DNA of 64,000 bases from Aphanothece sp. CMT-3BRIN-NPC111 (GTDB taxonomy: Bacteria > Cyanobacteriota > Cyanobacteriia > Cyanobacteriales > JAHHGU01), in contig JAHHGU010000004.1 of NCBI GenBank assembly GCA_019359765.1, positions 1-64,000 on the forward strand, in the 5' to 3' direction. Position 1 is the first letter of the stretch; every line of letters begins with the position of its first letter. Below the pieces are notes generated by a model that saw nothing but the letters and a program-made list of their open reading frames with translations, did not search any database and was not told where the DNA came from. Below are positions 63,526 to 64,000 of this stretch, in pieces. The translations under genes were made by a program, and so were the position numbers.

Positions 63526-64000
63526 CTAACTCACCTGTGCGATCACAGTGCGATGACGAGGGGTGTTGGAGATAATTGTTGGTTTCGTAAAACCAGCCTC
63601 CATTAGTGCCTGTTCAATATCCAATGAGAAATACTCATCTAGGTAAGGCTCGGTACTTTTAAGTAACGTCAGGATATAAGGCGGCATCTTGCTATAAATC
63701 TCGGACTTGGGATTCATGTCCATAATTGCTATATAGCCATTAGGACGTAGCAAGCGGCGAGCCTCGCGGAAAATCTCCTTAGTTGCCGACTGGGGTAGCT
63801 CATGGTACATCAAAAAGTTGGAGACTAAATCAAATGATGCCGCTGGCAAATCAGTGGACTCAGCTGCGGCGTGAATCCAACTTATTTTGGTGTCACTCTG
63901 CTGGGAGCGGTATTGAGCGACTGCCAGAAAATAGGGAGACAAGTCTAAGCCTGTAACTTTAGCTTGGGGATAGAGATTCTGGAGGGCAAAGCTACTCAGC
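63526..64000 (-). CDS. Class I SAM-dependent methyltransferase (5'-truncated by window end)
   Basis: Rossmann-type methyltransferase whose N-terminus lies beyond the window edge; the frame is open to base 64000. Visible are motif II/III-like KVTGLDLSPYFLAVAQ, AAAESTDLPAASFDLVSNFLMYHELPQ and RLLRPNGYIAIMDMNPKS, typical of the UbiE/Methyltransf_11 group. The C-terminal region (LDIEQALMEAGF) resembles small-molecule O-/C-methyltransferases. Substrate unknown. The usual GXGXG motif I lies outside the window. Confidence 0.85.
   Translation of the reverse strand, partial: LSSFALQNLYPQAKVTGLDLSPYFLAVAQYRSQQSDTKISWIHAAAESTDLPAASFDLVSNFLMYHELPQSATKEIFREARRLLRPNGYIAIMDMNPKSEIYSKMPPYILTLLKSTEPYLDEYFSLDIEQALMEAGFTKPTIISNTPRHRTVIAQVS

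Overview
The window comes from a cyanobacterial chromosome. The evidence is frequent HIP1 octamers (GCGATCGC), a chlorophyll-pathway gene (chlM), cyanobacterial/plant-type ispH, two ammonium transporters each with an NtcA-type box (GTA-N8-TAC), an SLH-domain surface protein, and a very small PirA-like protein. I cannot assign a genus. No rRNA, tRNA or CRISPR array was seen.

Layout. 1-9.7 kb: chaperones htpG and clpB, a Uma2-type nuclease, cysC, a glycine-tailed RNA-binding protein, a stand-alone CheR and an ADP-ribosylglycohydrolase. 9.8-19.3 kb: a reductase with a CIA30 domain nested in it, a HAD phosphatase, an NTF2-like protein, ispH, a GDSL esterase, two tandem amt genes and purE. 19.7-27.3 kb: an SLH protein, a small secreted repeat protein, nagA, chlM, and several conserved proteins of unknown role, including an unlisted 56-residue AT-rich gene followed by a perfect 42-bp palindrome. 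27.4-31.8 kb: an ergothioneine operon (egtC-egtB-egtD) beside a phytochelatin-synthase-like protease. 32-38.3 kb: an L,D-transpeptidase, a secreted two-repeat protein, and a murT-regulator-kinase-gatD group. 38.8-54.3 kb: a double hybrid kinase, an AT-rich glycosyltransferase, and a probable polyol/pentitol group (xylulokinase, APC permease, two mannitol-dehydrogenase-family genes, HAD phosphatase), interrupted by a GC-rich block with a Crp-type regulator and two unusual receiver proteins. 54.3-62.6 kb: a large hybrid kinase flanked by two about 369-bp direct repeats, a GST-family gene, a PirA-like gene and a tnpB-like gene with a divergent small HTH-like gene. 62.8-64 kb: arfB and a methyltransferase running off the end.

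The most unusual part is the accessory DNA. The 369-bp direct repeats look like the structured non-coding 3' part (omega-RNA/right end) of an IS200/IS605-type element without its tnpB. One repeat sits directly upstream of the GST gene, and the other ends at the same ATG without the gene. One hairpin is exactly inverted between the copies, and others keep pairing through compensating or G-T changes. The window also holds two families of about 80-120-bp dispersed repeats (three copies each), many IS-end-like hairpins, and two long perfect palindromes.

Working links: both amt genes and the PirA-like protein belong to nitrogen control; egtBCD and the PCS-like protein all handle gamma-glutamyl thiols; murT/gatD probably respond to, or share a transcript with, the embedded two-component pair; the dehydrogenases and xylulokinase fit D-arabinitol or mannitol use through xylulose 5-phosphate.
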